Source of the DNA: Sphingobium sp. Z007
Lineage (GTDB): Bacteria; Pseudomonadota; Alphaproteobacteria; Sphingomonadales; Sphingomonadaceae
Assembly: GCF_900013425.1 (NCBI RefSeq)
Contig: NZ_FBXK01000005.1
Coordinates: 62,001 to 126,000, forward strand
Direction of reading: 5' to 3'
DNA: 64,000 nt
Made by a program: the position numbers and the translations under genes. The notes below the pieces were generated by a model, which was given only the letters and a program-made list of their open reading frames with translations, had not been told where the DNA came from and ran no database searches. Positions 44,885 to 53,523 of this stretch are shown here, piece after piece (the first letter of the stretch is position 1; the number at the start of each line of letters is the position of its first letter).

Positions 44885-45212
44885 AGGGACCGAACATGCC
44901 GGTGATGGCGGGGTGATCGACCGGCTCGTCGCTGTCGTCGGCGACCAGATTCTGCTGGCTGACATAGGCGACATAGCTGGATTCGCCATTTTCGGCGAGC
45001 AGGTGATAGAAGGGCTGGTCCTTATCGGGCCGGGCAGTTTCGGGAATCGCTTCATACCATTCCTCGCTATTGGCGAAGACCGGATCGATATCGAACACGA
45101 CGCCGCGAAAACCGAACAGGCGGTGCTTGACCACATCGCCGATATTGAAGCGGGCATGGACGATCGGCGGGGCGGTGACGCCGGCGCCGAAAATCTGAAT
45201 CGTGTCTTTCAT
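44841..45212 (-). CDS. hspQ: Heat-shock protein HspQ
   Basis: HspQ (YccV) is a small protein that modulates Lon-dependent proteolysis and binds hemimethylated DNA in E. coli. The 123-aa product has the conserved core FNIGDVVKHRLFGFRGVVFD, PVFANSEEWYEAIPETARP and DQPFYHLLAENGESSYVAYV with VSQQNL after it. Length is typical of alphaproteobacteria. Its 3' end overlaps the SGNH hydrolase start, so the two are probably co-transcribed. It runs divergent from the tRNA-Ser gene. Confidence 0.94.
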   Translation of the reverse strand: MKDTIQIFGAGVTAPPIVHARFNIGDVVKHRLFGFRGVVFDIDPVFANSEEWYEAIPETARPDKDQPFYHLLAENGESSYVAYVSQQNLVADDSDEPVDHPAITGMFGPYADGKYHLRPLHRH

Positions 45213-45335
45213 GCCCCCAATTTAGGATGCTGCTGCGCGGACACAAGAAAAATACCGGAAAGGTCGCTTGGCAAGGACGATTTCATTCGCTAATGGCCGC
45301 CCCTCGACCGGGACGGCGCAGGCCGGACCTTCTGC

Positions 45336-45425
<90 letters not shown>

Positions 45426-45439
45426 CTTCGGAACACATC

Positions 45440-45897
45440 TGGGCACTGCGCCCGGCAGCGTTTTCGATCCGCCTGCAGCAGACGGCGTCCTCAACAGGTC
45501 TGACTTCAATCTCATGATGCGCACTTCGCTGTCGTTTGCCTCGACACGCTGGGCGAGTGCTCGGAGGCGATCGCGGCGATAGCCACCGCCGGGCACGCGC
45601 ATCCGCTGGCGAGCGGTCTGCGCGAACTTCGCAAGCATCGGCGTGGTGATGGCTTTCTGGCCCGCGCTTTCAAGCGTAGCTGATGCCCTGTCCGCAGCAA
45701 TTCGCCACTGGTCGCGGATCGCCTTGAGGCTGGCGATGCGGTCCTTGAGGTCCGGTTCGTGCAGATCGGCAACGCCGCTCTCGATGGCATCGTAAAGCCG
45801 TTTAAGGCGCAGGTCTGTCTCAGTTGCCCGCTTGTTCAACCCGGCGATGTGGGCATGGCGGCGTTCGCTGCGCTCCTCTGAACGAATAGCGCTTCTC
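45440..45897 (-). pseudogene. Relic of a large serine recombinase (C-terminal fragment)
   Basis: On the minus strand, from about 45897 to 45440, the frame encodes the C-terminal coiled region of recombinase-family integrases: EERSERRHAHIAGLNKRATE, LRLKRLYDAIESGVADL and GYRRDRLRALAQRVEAND. The catalytic Ser domain and zinc ribbon are missing, and a TAG lies just upstream. The frame continues past the fragment into the antisense of the tRNA-Ser gene, which yields the familiar artefact peptide WRRGWDSNPRYP. This is probably what remains of an element that integrated at the tRNA. Confidence 0.75.
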
Positions 45898-46336
45898 TAC
45901 GCCAGACTATCCTTCGCAGCCCCGCATGCAAATACAGGCGCACGGCGGCTTGTGGCGGCGGTAGCGTAATCGCTGCTGTCATGCCGCCTGCTTCAACGGC
46001 TTTGCCCGATCAATCCGCTGGCGCTCTTTGGGGCTGTTGCCGAATACGCGCGACAGGATTAGCGCCGTTGCGGCGGTGACGTTGCGGCGGTCGTTGCACA
46101 ACGCCGCGCTCGGCGGCCAGCGCCTTGCCGACGCGGTGGACGTCGGCGCGTTCCAGTTGCGCGATCAGGTCGCTGGCCGTGCGGAACTGCGGGCGCGGTT
46201 CGCGGCCCGGCTCCACCCGTTCCGGCCCTCCAATCCGGCGGCGGAGTGGCATGATTCAGCGGCGCGACATCAACTGCGAATGATAAAAAGGACTCGGACC
46301 ACAAGGTTCGCGCCCTTTTTGTAGCTTGCCCAGCCC
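45898..46336. other. Degenerate DNA next to recombinase relic
   Basis: About 440 bp with broken frames in several registers. On the minus strand pieces such as DLIAQLERADVHRVGKALAA and TALILSRVFGNSPKERQRID look like remnants of coding sequence separated by shifts. I cannot name the families. With the recombinase fragment it forms a ~0.9-kb decayed block between tRNA-Ser and etfA. Confidence 0.5.
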
Positions 46337-47266
46337 TTACAGCTTGCCGGTAAGTTCCGGCACGATCTTGAACAGATCGCCGACCAGGCCGATGTCTGCC
46401 ACCTGGAAGATCGGCGCATCTTCGTCCTTGTTTATGGCGATGATGGTCTTGCTGTCCTTCATGCCGGCCAGATGCTGGATCGCCCCGGAAATGCCGACGG
46501 CGACATAGACTTCCGGCGCGACGATCTTGCCGGTCTGCCCGACCTGATAATCGTTGGGCACATAGCCCGCATCAACCGCAGCCCGGCTGGCGCCGACCGC
46601 AGCACCCAGCTTGTCGGCAAGCGGGAAGATGACCTCCTCGAAGGTCGGCCCGTCCTTGAGCGCACGCCCGCCAGAGACGATGATCTTGGCGCTGGTCAGT
46701 TCGGGACGCTCCAGCTTGACGATCTCGGCGCCGACGAAGCTCGACAAACCCTTGTCGCCAGTCGAGACGACGGCCTCCACCGTACCGGAACCGCCGTCGC
46801 GCTCGGCCTTTTCGAAGGCCGTGCCCCGGACGGTGATGACCTTCTTGGCGTCCTTGCTCTTGACCGTCGCGATCGCATTGCCGGCATAGATCGGGCGGGT
46901 GAACGTATCCTCGCTCTCGACCGACAAAATGTCGCTGATCTGCATGACATCGAGCAGCGCGGCGACCCGCGGCGCGATATTCTTGCCGTTGCTGGTGGCG
47001 GGCGCGATGAACGCATCATGATGCCCCATCAGTTCCACGATCAGCGGGGCGACATTCTCGGCCAGCGCATGGCCGAATGCCGCATCGTCGGCGACATGGA
47101 CCTTGCCAACGCCAGCGATCTTTGCGGCTTCGGCGGCGACGCCATCGACGCCCTGGCCTACGACCAGCAGATGCACTTCGCCCAGCTTGGCGGCGGCAGT
47201 AACGGCAGAGAGGGTCGCGTCCTTGACGGCCCCGCCCTCATGTTCAACCCAAACGAGCGTTTTCAT
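46337..47266 (-). CDS. etfA: Electron transfer flavoprotein, alpha subunit
   Basis: EtfA carries the FAD that accepts electrons from acyl-CoA dehydrogenases and passes them to ETF-quinone oxidoreductase. The 309-aa protein has an N-terminal domain ([20 protein letters not shown]) and the C-terminal FAD domain with [33 protein letters not shown] and [15 protein letters not shown]. Length is normal. Its start overlaps the etfB stop by 4 bp. Expression would come from the etfB promoter, which carries a FadR-like palindrome. Confidence 0.97.
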   Translation of the reverse strand: MKTLVWVEHEGGAVKDATLSAVTAAAKLGEVHLLVVGQGVDGVAAEAAKIAGVGKVHVADDAAFGHALAENVAPLIVELMGHHDAFIAPATSNGKNIAPRVAALLDVMQISDILSVESEDTFTRPIYAGNAIATVKSKDAKKVITVRGTAFEKAERDGGSGTVEAVVSTGDKGLSSFVGAEIVKLERPELTSAKIIVSGGRALKDGPTFEEVIFPLADKLGAAVGASRAAVDAGYVPNDYQVGQTGKIVAPEVYVAVGISGAIQHLAGMKDSKTIIAINKDEDAPIFQVADIGLVGDLFKIVPELTGKL

Positions 47267-48012
47267 GCGGCAACTCCCATGGCCTTGAGCTTGGCAACCA
47301 GTTCATCGACATCGGCGACCTTGACGCCGGCGGTGCGCTTGGGCGGCTCGACCACCTTGAGCGTTTCGAGGCGCGGCGCGATGTCCACGCCATAGTCCGC
47401 AGGCGTCTTCTGCGCCAAGGGCTTCGACTTGGCCTTCATGATGTTGGGCAGCGACGCATAGCGCGGTTCGTTGAGGCGCAGGTCGGTGGTGATGATCGCC
47501 GGCGTCGACAGCTTCACCGTCTCCAGCCCGCCATCGACTTCGCGCGTGACCGAAACGCTGCCGTCGGCAACCTCGACCTTCGACGCGAAGGTGCCCTGCG
47601 GCAGGTTCAACAGCGCCGCCAGCATCTGGCCGGTCTGGTTGCTGTCGTCGTCGATCGCCTGCTTGCCCAGAATGATAAGGCCAGCGCCTTCCTCTTCCTG
47701 CACCTTGGCGAGCAGCTTGGCCACGCCCAGCGGTTCGACTTCATCGTCCGTCTGGATCAGGATCGCGCGATCCGCCCCCATGGCGAGCGAGGTCCGCAGC
47801 GTTTCCTGCGCCTTGGCGACACCGATCGACACCGCGATCACTTCGGTCGCAACACCCTTTTCCTTCAGGCGGATGGCTTCCTCGATCGCGATCTCGTCGA
47901 ACGGGTTCATGCTCATCTTGACGTTCGCCAGGTCGACGCCCGTCCCGTCCGCCTTCACCCGCGGCTTCACATTATAGTCGATGACCCGTTTTACGGGCAC
48001 AAGGATTTTCAT
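47263..48012 (-). CDS. etfB: Electron transfer flavoprotein, beta subunit
   Basis: EtfB pairs with EtfA and holds AMP. The 249-aa protein starts [20 protein letters not shown] and has the ETF-beta signature region ([24 protein letters not shown]: [20 protein letters not shown]) and [20 protein letters not shown] start at 48012; an upstream in-frame ATG at 48087 would run across the palindromic operator. First gene of the etfBA operon and divergent from the FadR-type regulator. Confidence 0.97.
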   Translation of the reverse strand: MKILVPVKRVIDYNVKPRVKADGTGVDLANVKMSMNPFDEIAIEEAIRLKEKGVATEVIAVSIGVAKAQETLRTSLAMGADRAILIQTDDEVEPLGVAKLLAKVQEEEGAGLIILGKQAIDDDSNQTGQMLAALLNLPQGTFASKVEVADGSVSVTREVDGGLETVKLSTPAIITTDLRLNEPRYASLPNIMKAKSKPLAQKTPADYGVDIAPRLETLKVVEPPKRTAGVKVADVDELVAKLKAMGVAA

Positions 48013-48029
48013 GGCTCGCTCCATTTCTA

Positions 48030-48046
48030 TAATGGTCGGACCATTA
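48030..48046. promoter_or_regulatory. FadR-like operator, etfBA promoter
   Basis: TAATGGTCGGACCATTA is a perfect 8-1-8 palindrome, 18 bp before the etfB start. Its core TGGTCNGACCA equals the E. coli FadR half-site pattern. A weaker version (CGGTCCGGCCA) lies at 48076-48086 in the same divergent gap. It probably binds the GntR regulator encoded next door. Confidence 0.75.
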
Positions 48047-48142
48047 AAGAGCGATAAGCGTCTGTCAATCCCGTTCGGTCCGGCCATTGCGACTTTCTAG
48101 GCGTCGGCTATAGATTTGCGCATTCCTATCGGAGCGCACCCT

Positions 48143-48877
48143 ATGGCATCGTCCCCGTCACCCAAGCCCAGTTTTGCCCCTATCAAGACGCGCCGCGCGT
48201 TCGAGGTGATCTGTGAACAGATCCGCGAACAATTGGCGGCGGGCACGCTCAAAGCGGGGGATAAGCTGCCCGCCGAACGGGAATTGGCGGTCGAATTTCA
48301 GGTCAGCCGCAGCGCGCTGCGGGAGGCGCTGCGCAGTCTGGAGGTCGCGGGAATCATCCGCAATGTGAAAGGCGCGAAGGGCGGAGCGTTCGTGCAGACG
48401 GCCGAGCCGGACCGGATCGTCCAGGCGATGCAGGATTATGTGCATCTGGGCGACATTTCGCTGGGTGAGCTGACCGAGGCGCGGTTGGCGTTGCAGGACA
48501 TCATCGTCCGTCTGGCGTGCGCGCGCGCCACAGAAACCGACCTTGCGGAGTTGGAGGCGATTGCCGAGCGAACCAAGCGGGAAACCGGCGTGGAGGCGCG
48601 CTATGCCTGTGCGGTGGAATATTATGCCGTGCTAGCGCGGGCGACCAAGAACCGCATTTTCGGCATCTTCGTGGATTCGCTGTCAGCAATCCTGCACGAA
48701 TTTGTGCGCGGACCGGACTATGAGACATTGCAGCAGTCATTGATCGAATCCCGGTTCAAGCTGGTGCGGCATTTGCGGGCGAAAGATGAGGAGGCGGCCG
48801 TCGCGGAAATGCGCAAGCATCTGGAGCGGGTGCATCGCCACGTCCGCAAGAACAGCAAGGCCGCCGCCAAGGGCTGA
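48143..48877 (+). CDS. FadR-type GntR-family transcriptional regulator
   Basis: A 244-aa regulator with an N-terminal GntR winged helix (about 18-80; LPAERELAVEFQVSRSALRE is the HTH) and a C-terminal helical FCD ligand domain (about 100-225), making it a FadR-subfamily member. Such proteins bind short palindromes and release DNA on binding acyl-CoA or organic acids. I start at 48143, with GGAG at 48131; an ATG at 48116 is less well placed. It is divergent from etfBA, with a TGGTCNGACCA palindrome between, and likely also controls sites at 48.9, 53.4 and 62.1 kb. The ligand is unknown. Confidence 0.92.
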   Translation: MASSPSPKPSFAPIKTRRAFEVICEQIREQLAAGTLKAGDKLPAERELAVEFQVSRSALREALRSLEVAGIIRNVKGAKGGAFVQTAEPDRIVQAMQDYVHLGDISLGELTEARLALQDIIVRLACARATETDLAELEAIAERTKRETGVEARYACAVEYYAVLARATKNRIFGIFVDSLSAILHEFVRGPDYETLQQSLIESRFKLVRHLRAKDEEAAVAEMRKHLERVHRHVRKNSKAAAKG

Positions 48878-48900
48878 TTGACCGCGCCAGCCTCGCCATG

Positions 48901-48918
48901 CAATAGGTAGGACCATTG
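48901..48918. promoter_or_regulatory. Partial FadR-like site before the CaiB-type gene
   Basis: CAATAGGTAGGACCATTG has one intact half (GACCATT) and a degenerate other half (AGGTA). ATAGGTAGG recurs about 28 bp downstream. It is a weak candidate for the same regulator that binds upstream of etfB. Confidence 0.4.
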
Positions 48919-48946
48919 AACATATGGCTTCATAGGTAGGTGCGGC

Positions 48947-50134
48947 ATGGCGGATGATGGCAAGAGAGTGATGGCGGGCGCGCTGGACGGCGTGCGGGTG
49001 CTGGATTTCACCAGCGTCATGGCCGGGCCTTTTGCCACCCGGATGCTCGCCGACCTGGGCGCGGAGGTCATCAAGGTGGAGTCGCTTGAGGGCGATCAGG
49101 TCCGTGCGCGGCCGCCCAAGCGGGACGGCCATAGCGCCTATTTCGGCAATCTGAATGCGGGCAAGCAGTCGATCGCCTGCAACCTAAAGTCGCCCGATAT
49201 CATTGACCTTATCAAGCAACTGGTCGCCACCTGCGACGTGCTGGTGGAAAATTTCCGGCCCGGCGTCATGGCGCGCTTCGGTCTCGATTTCGCGGCGCTG
49301 GCGGCGATCAACCCGCGGCTCATCTATTGCTCGATCTCCGGCTATGGCCAGACCGGGCCGAAGGCGCTGTTCCCGGCCTATGCGCCGGTGATCCATGCGG
49401 CCAGCGGGTTCGACATGGTGAACCTGCGCTATCAGGATGGGGCGGATCGGCCCGCGACCAGTGGCATCTTCATCGCCGACGTGCTGGGCGGCACCCATGC
49501 GTTCGGCGCGATCCAGGCCGCGCTATATCAGCGGGAGCGGACGGGGCAGGGGCAGCATATCGACCTGTCGATGCTGGAAGCGATGGTGGGCATGCTGGTG
49601 TTCGAAACGCAGGAAGCGCAATTTCCCGGCGACGCGCGGCGGCCGCTCTATACGCCGCTCAAGACCAATGACGGCTTCATCATGGTCGCGCCGACCAGTC
49701 CACGCAATTTCGAGCAATTGTCGGACGCGGTCGGCCATCCCGAATGGCGCGACGATCCGCGCTTTTTGACCAATGCGGATCGCAATGCCAATTGGGCGAC
49801 GCTGCTGGCGCTGACCGAGGCGTGGACGATGGAGCGCAGCGCGGAGGAGGCCGAGGCGATCCTGTCGCGCCATGGCGTGCCCTGCGCCCGCTATCGCGAG
49901 ATTGGCGAGTTGCTGGACGATCCGCAATTGGCGGCGCGGGGGGCGTTCGCACAAGTGCATGACGATGCGGGCGCTTTCAAAGTGCCCAATCCGCCCTTCC
50001 GCATGAGCGGGTCGCGGGTCGAGGCGCGGGACCATGTCGCGCGGCTGGGCGAGGATGGCGCGGCGGTGCTGGCCGGGCTGGGCGTGAGCGCGGAGGTTGT
50101 CGCGGCGTTGCGGGCCAGCGGCGATCTGGGCTGA
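48947..50134 (+). CDS. CaiB/BaiF-type (class III) CoA-transferase
   Basis: A 395-aa enzyme that moves CoA between a CoA donor and a carboxylic acid. The N-terminal GVRVLDFTSVMAGPFATRML and ADLGAEVIKVESLEGD are diagnostic, with RPGVMARFGLDFAALAAINP in the middle. The catalytic Asp lies in the middle of the protein (GIFIADVLGGTHAFGA region). It would activate an acid formed in this cluster. It follows the regulator gene by 69 bp in the same direction, with a partial operator between. Substrate unknown. Confidence 0.9.
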   Translation: MADDGKRVMAGALDGVRVLDFTSVMAGPFATRMLADLGAEVIKVESLEGDQVRARPPKRDGHSAYFGNLNAGKQSIACNLKSPDIIDLIKQLVATCDVLVENFRPGVMARFGLDFAALAAINPRLIYCSISGYGQTGPKALFPAYAPVIHAASGFDMVNLRYQDGADRPATSGIFIADVLGGTHAFGAIQAALYQRERTGQGQHIDLSMLEAMVGMLVFETQEAQFPGDARRPLYTPLKTNDGFIMVAPTSPRNFEQLSDAVGHPEWRDDPRFLTNADRNANWATLLALTEAWTMERSAEEAEAILSRHGVPCARYREIGELLDDPQLAARGAFAQVHDDAGAFKVPNPPFRMSGSRVEARDHVARLGEDGAAVLAGLGVSAEVVAALRASGDLG

Positions 50135-50458
50135 CACGCGGGTTTGTGAAAGGTGCGAAGTTCACACCGTCGTGGGCTACGCATTTGCGTGGATGCGGAA
50201 TGGTGGCGTGAATTTCGCAATAGGAGATTTTTTGCGAAGTTAATTCGTGTCCCTGTGCGGACGGCGCGCGGGGTGGAGACGGACGGTTGGAAAGAGCAAG
50301 GGTGGATTATGGCATGAGGTCGGGATGTAGGACAGGGGGAGGATGGCCGATTTCGGAATGTCGGGTTCGGAAAACGCAGAATGAGATAGCTGCAATTCGT
50401 CGGGTGCTGAGAAACACGTTTTGTCGCGCAATATTCGTCTCAGAGAGGAAAGCAGCGG
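50135..50458. other. Intergenic region with an imperfect inverted repeat
   Basis: 324 bp between the convergent CaiB-type and GGDEF genes. GCGAAGTTCAC (50155-50165) and GTGAATTTCGC (50208-50218) are inverted with one mismatch. CGAAGTTCACACCGT also occurs at about 26275. No gene or clear T-tailed terminator is visible. Confidence 0.5.
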
Positions 50459-51976
50459 CTATGGCTGTATGAGCCTGAGCGGAGCAGTTTTGGCTTGCCC
50501 GGGAAGGATAAGTTCGTCTTTTCCCGCAATCATCGCTGATCCGCGCTGAATCTTCTTGGCCTCATAGAGCGCTGCATCGGCGTTGCGTAGCAACTGGCCG
50601 CGATCGTTGACCTGGCCACCCAGCCAGCAAGCACCGATCGTCGCAGACACGTTTAGCATCAAGCCATTGGCGCTGACCGAGTATTGAAGGTCGCACAACA
50701 GGCGACTTAGCAGGCTGGAAAGATCCTTGAGAATCGCCTGATCTGAGATCAGCAGGACAAACTCATCACCGCCGAGCCGTGCGGCGAAGCAGTTTGAGAG
50801 ATAGTCTGCCTTCAGCCGTGCCGCCATCACGCGCAGAACCTCGTCACCGGCATGATGCCCAAACCTGTCATTCACCGCCTTGAAGTGATCAAGATCGATC
50901 AGCAACAGGGCGCAACGCTCTCCGTTGGCGAATGTCGCCTTGATCTTGTCGTCAACAAATTCGTTAAAACGTCCTCGGCTTGCAATGCGAGTTAGATCGT
51001 CGGTGTGAGCAGCGTGGCGCAGCGCTTCTTCCATCATGAAGCGAGCGGTAATGTCCTGAAAAACGCCGATAAGCGCGATCGGTCGCCCTTGGTCCATTTC
51101 GAGTTCGCCCATGCTCCGGACCCGTCGATACTCTCCTTGTGCGTTGTTGAAATCCACCTCGACATCGAAAGGTTCGCCGGTCCTCATAGTGCGATCGAGT
51201 GAAGTGGCGATGGTCTCCCGCGCCTTGGGAGGAAAGAAATCCAGCGCCTTATCAAGAGGCTTGCCATCACCTACCGGAACGCCGTGGATCGCATAGGTTT
51301 GCTCTGACCATTCGGTCTGGCTATCAGCGAGGGTCAAACGCCACGACCCGACATTCGCCATGCGCTCGGCTTGGCGAAGCTGACGATGCTTCCGGTCCAG
51401 CGTCCGAAGGGTGCGGCTGCGCTCTTCGGCAAGACGGACAGCTGTGGCGGCCGATAATCTTGTAGCAATGAGTGTTTCCACCAGATGCGCCAGTTCAACC
51501 AGAAGCTGCATGTCACCAGGATCGACATCGCGCGGCGTGTCATCAATCACACATAGGGTTCCCAAGGGAAGCCGCTTTGACAGGGTGTTCTCCATCTCGG
51601 CGCGTATCGGAACGCCCGCGTAAAAACGTATATTGGGTGCGCCAGTGACCAGGGGGTTGCTGGAAAATCGATCGTCTCTGGTCGCATCCGGAACGATCAG
51701 AATATCATCGGCAGCGACGGCATGAGCGCAAAATGCAAACTCACGCGGAGTCTGATCTACATCGAGGCCAATCTTGGCCTTGAACCATTGGCGATCCTTG
51801 TCGACTAGAGATACCAGAGCGATCTTATAGCCGGTGAGGCGCTGTGCCAATTGAACGATCGCATCAAACTCGCGCTCTGGGGGCGTGTCGAGAAGCCCCA
51901 GGCTATCCAAGGTGGCAAGCCGCGCATGTTCGAAATCGGCGAGCACGTCATCTTCTCCGGAGTCGATTTTTGTCAT
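50459..51976 (-). CDS. Diguanylate cyclase with GAF and PAS domains
   Basis: A 505-aa soluble signalling enzyme that would make cyclic di-GMP from two GTP. A GAF-like domain covers about 20-175 (SLVDKDRQWFKAKIGLDVDQ), a PAS domain with a PAC end about 205-335 (VGSWRLTLADSQTEWSEQTY; IALIGVFQDITARF) and the GGDEF domain about 345-495. The active motif GGDEF at 402-406 is intact. No RxxD inhibitory site is obvious before it. There are no membrane segments. A perfect 10-bp inverted repeat lies just before the start. Its place amid catabolic genes is unexplained. Confidence 0.93.
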   Translation of the reverse strand: MTKIDSGEDDVLADFEHARLATLDSLGLLDTPPEREFDAIVQLAQRLTGYKIALVSLVDKDRQWFKAKIGLDVDQTPREFAFCAHAVAADDILIVPDATRDDRFSSNPLVTGAPNIRFYAGVPIRAEMENTLSKRLPLGTLCVIDDTPRDVDPGDMQLLVELAHLVETLIATRLSAATAVRLAEERSRTLRTLDRKHRQLRQAERMANVGSWRLTLADSQTEWSEQTYAIHGVPVGDGKPLDKALDFFPPKARETIATSLDRTMRTGEPFDVEVDFNNAQGEYRRVRSMGELEMDQGRPIALIGVFQDITARFMMEEALRHAAHTDDLTRIASRGRFNEFVDDKIKATFANGERCALLLIDLDHFKAVNDRFGHHAGDEVLRVMAARLKADYLSNCFAARLGGDEFVLLISDQAILKDLSSLLSRLLCDLQYSVSANGLMLNVSATIGACWLGGQVNDRGQLLRNADAALYEAKKIQRGSAMIAGKDELILPGQAKTAPLRLIQP

Positions 51977-51981
51977 GCAAC

Positions 51982-52007
51982 TCCATTAACCACAGCAGGT
52001 TAATGGA
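51982..52007. promoter_or_regulatory. Perfect inverted repeat before the diguanylate cyclase
   Basis: TCCATTAACC (51982-51991) and GGTTAATGGA (51998-52007) are exact inverted copies around ACAGCA, 5 bp upstream of the start codon. So close to the ATG, it could be an operator that blocks transcription or an mRNA hairpin hiding the ribosome site. Confidence 0.65.
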
Positions 52008-52182
52008 TAGTAGTGGTGATGTGTCGGCGGCCGACCGCCAGCTTTTTCGTGGCCCACGCAACAAAGGGGCCTGAAGGAATGGCCGGTTTCGGGGATCGAA
52101 AAATCGGCGTCTCACGACCACAAGTGGCGCATACCAGCCATTAGGCGGGAGACGCCCTACAGCCCTCCCGCCCACACCCTCT

Positions 52183-53322
52183 TTACCGCAACAACTCCCG
52201 CGCAATCGTATTGCGTTGAATCTCCGACGACCCCTCGTAGATCCGCGTAATCCGAATGTCGCGGTACAGGCGCTCGATCGCAAAGCCCCGGCAATAGCCT
52301 GATCCACCGAAAATCTGGACCGCCGTGTCGACCGTGCGGCTGCCTGCTTCGGTGGCGAACAATTTGGCCATGGACGCCAACTCACGTTTTTTCTCGCCTT
52401 GGTCATAGCGCCAGCAGGCGTCGAGCAGGATCAGGCGGGCGGCGCGCATGTCCGTCGCCATGGTGGCGATATAGTGGCGGATCGCCTGGAAATCGGCAAT
52501 GACGCCGCCAAAGGCTGGACGCTGTTTCGATTCCTCGATCGCCAGTTCCAGCGCATATTCGCCCATGCCGACGGCGGTGGCGCCGACATTCATGCGGCCT
52601 TCGTTCAACCCTTCGAGCGCATAGTGGAAGCCGCGCCCTTCTTCGCCGATCAGGGCTTCGGGTGGCAACTGGCATTCGTCGAAGCTAAGTTCATAGACGC
52701 CGGGCGTCGCGGTGCCCATCAGTTCGATCGTGCCGGTGACGGCAAAGCCGGGCGTGTCGGCGGGCATCAGGAAGGCGGAAATGCCGCCGCGTGGCCCCGC
52801 TGCCTTGTCGGTATAGGCATAGACGATCACATATTTCGCGTTTTTGCCGTTGGAAATATAGGTTTTCGAGCCGTTGATGACCCAGCCGTCGGCGTTGCGG
52901 GTGGCGGTGGTGCGCATCGAGCCCGGATCGGAGCCGCTATTGGGTTCGGTCAGCGCAAAGGCGATCGGGATGTCGCCCGCCACCATGCCGGGGATCAGCC
53001 GCTGCTTTTGTTCTTCGGACGCATGATAGACGATGTTGCGGGCGCCCGGTCCCATGAGCGGACGCAATTCGGTCCAGAATTGGGGAGGCAGGCGGGCAAG
53101 CTCGATCTGCACCGCCGCCTGCGCGAGCGCGCCCAGACCCAGGCCGCCATATTCTTCCGGCAGGGACAGGCCGAAATAGCCATTGTCGACCAGCGTTTGC
53201 CGCACGATCGGCGGGACTTTGCCGGTGGCCTGAAATTCCGCTTCATAAGGGAGCAGGTCGCGCACGATGGCGCGGGTGACGTCGCAAAATTCCTTGATGT
53301 CGTCGGGCAGTTCAAAGTCCAT
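52183..53322 (-). CDS. Acyl-CoA dehydrogenase
   Basis: A 379-aa flavoenzyme that introduces a trans-2 double bond into an acyl-CoA and passes electrons to ETF. Seen are the N-terminal helices, IAFALTEPNSGSDPGSMRTT and GSKTYISNGKNAKY in the middle domain, and the C-terminal QIFGGSGYCRGFAIERLYRD. The catalytic base, expected as Glu near RIYEGSSEIQRNTIARE, is present in the IYEG motif. Length is normal. Two palindromes of the FadR type precede it. It fits with etfBA and the CoA-transferase. Confidence 0.95.
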   Translation of the reverse strand: MDFELPDDIKEFCDVTRAIVRDLLPYEAEFQATGKVPPIVRQTLVDNGYFGLSLPEEYGGLGLGALAQAAVQIELARLPPQFWTELRPLMGPGARNIVYHASEEQKQRLIPGMVAGDIPIAFALTEPNSGSDPGSMRTTATRNADGWVINGSKTYISNGKNAKYVIVYAYTDKAAGPRGGISAFLMPADTPGFAVTGTIELMGTATPGVYELSFDECQLPPEALIGEEGRGFHYALEGLNEGRMNVGATAVGMGEYALELAIEESKQRPAFGGVIADFQAIRHYIATMATDMRAARLILLDACWRYDQGEKKRELASMAKLFATEAGSRTVDTAVQIFGGSGYCRGFAIERLYRDIRITRIYEGSSEIQRNTIARELLR

Positions 53323-53372
53323 CTGGTGCCTCCTTCTTATCCGAATCCATGGGGCGGCTGTGCGCCTCTCAC

Positions 53373-53409
53373 TAATGGTCCTACCATTACGGTAATGGTC
53401 AGTCCATTA
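53373..53409. promoter_or_regulatory. Tandem FadR-like operators, acyl-CoA dehydrogenase promoter
   Basis: TAATGGTCCTACCATTA (53373-53389) and TAATGGTCAGTCCATTA (53393-53409) each match TAATGGTC-N-GACCATTA with one change in the right arm. Their centres are 20 bp apart, two helical turns, fitting cooperative binding. They lie about 55-85 bp before the acyl-CoA dehydrogenase start and upstream of the divergent LysR gene. Confidence 0.7.
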
Positions 53410-53523
53410 CAATTTCTGCCTATTGGGGCAAGGGGCGCTGTCCTTTGGGGCAGTTGTTCTTTAGAGATGGCCTGGCCCGATGGCGCAAAAGTGCGTGGGC
53501 GCAGGGTAACAAGAGTAAGCGGC

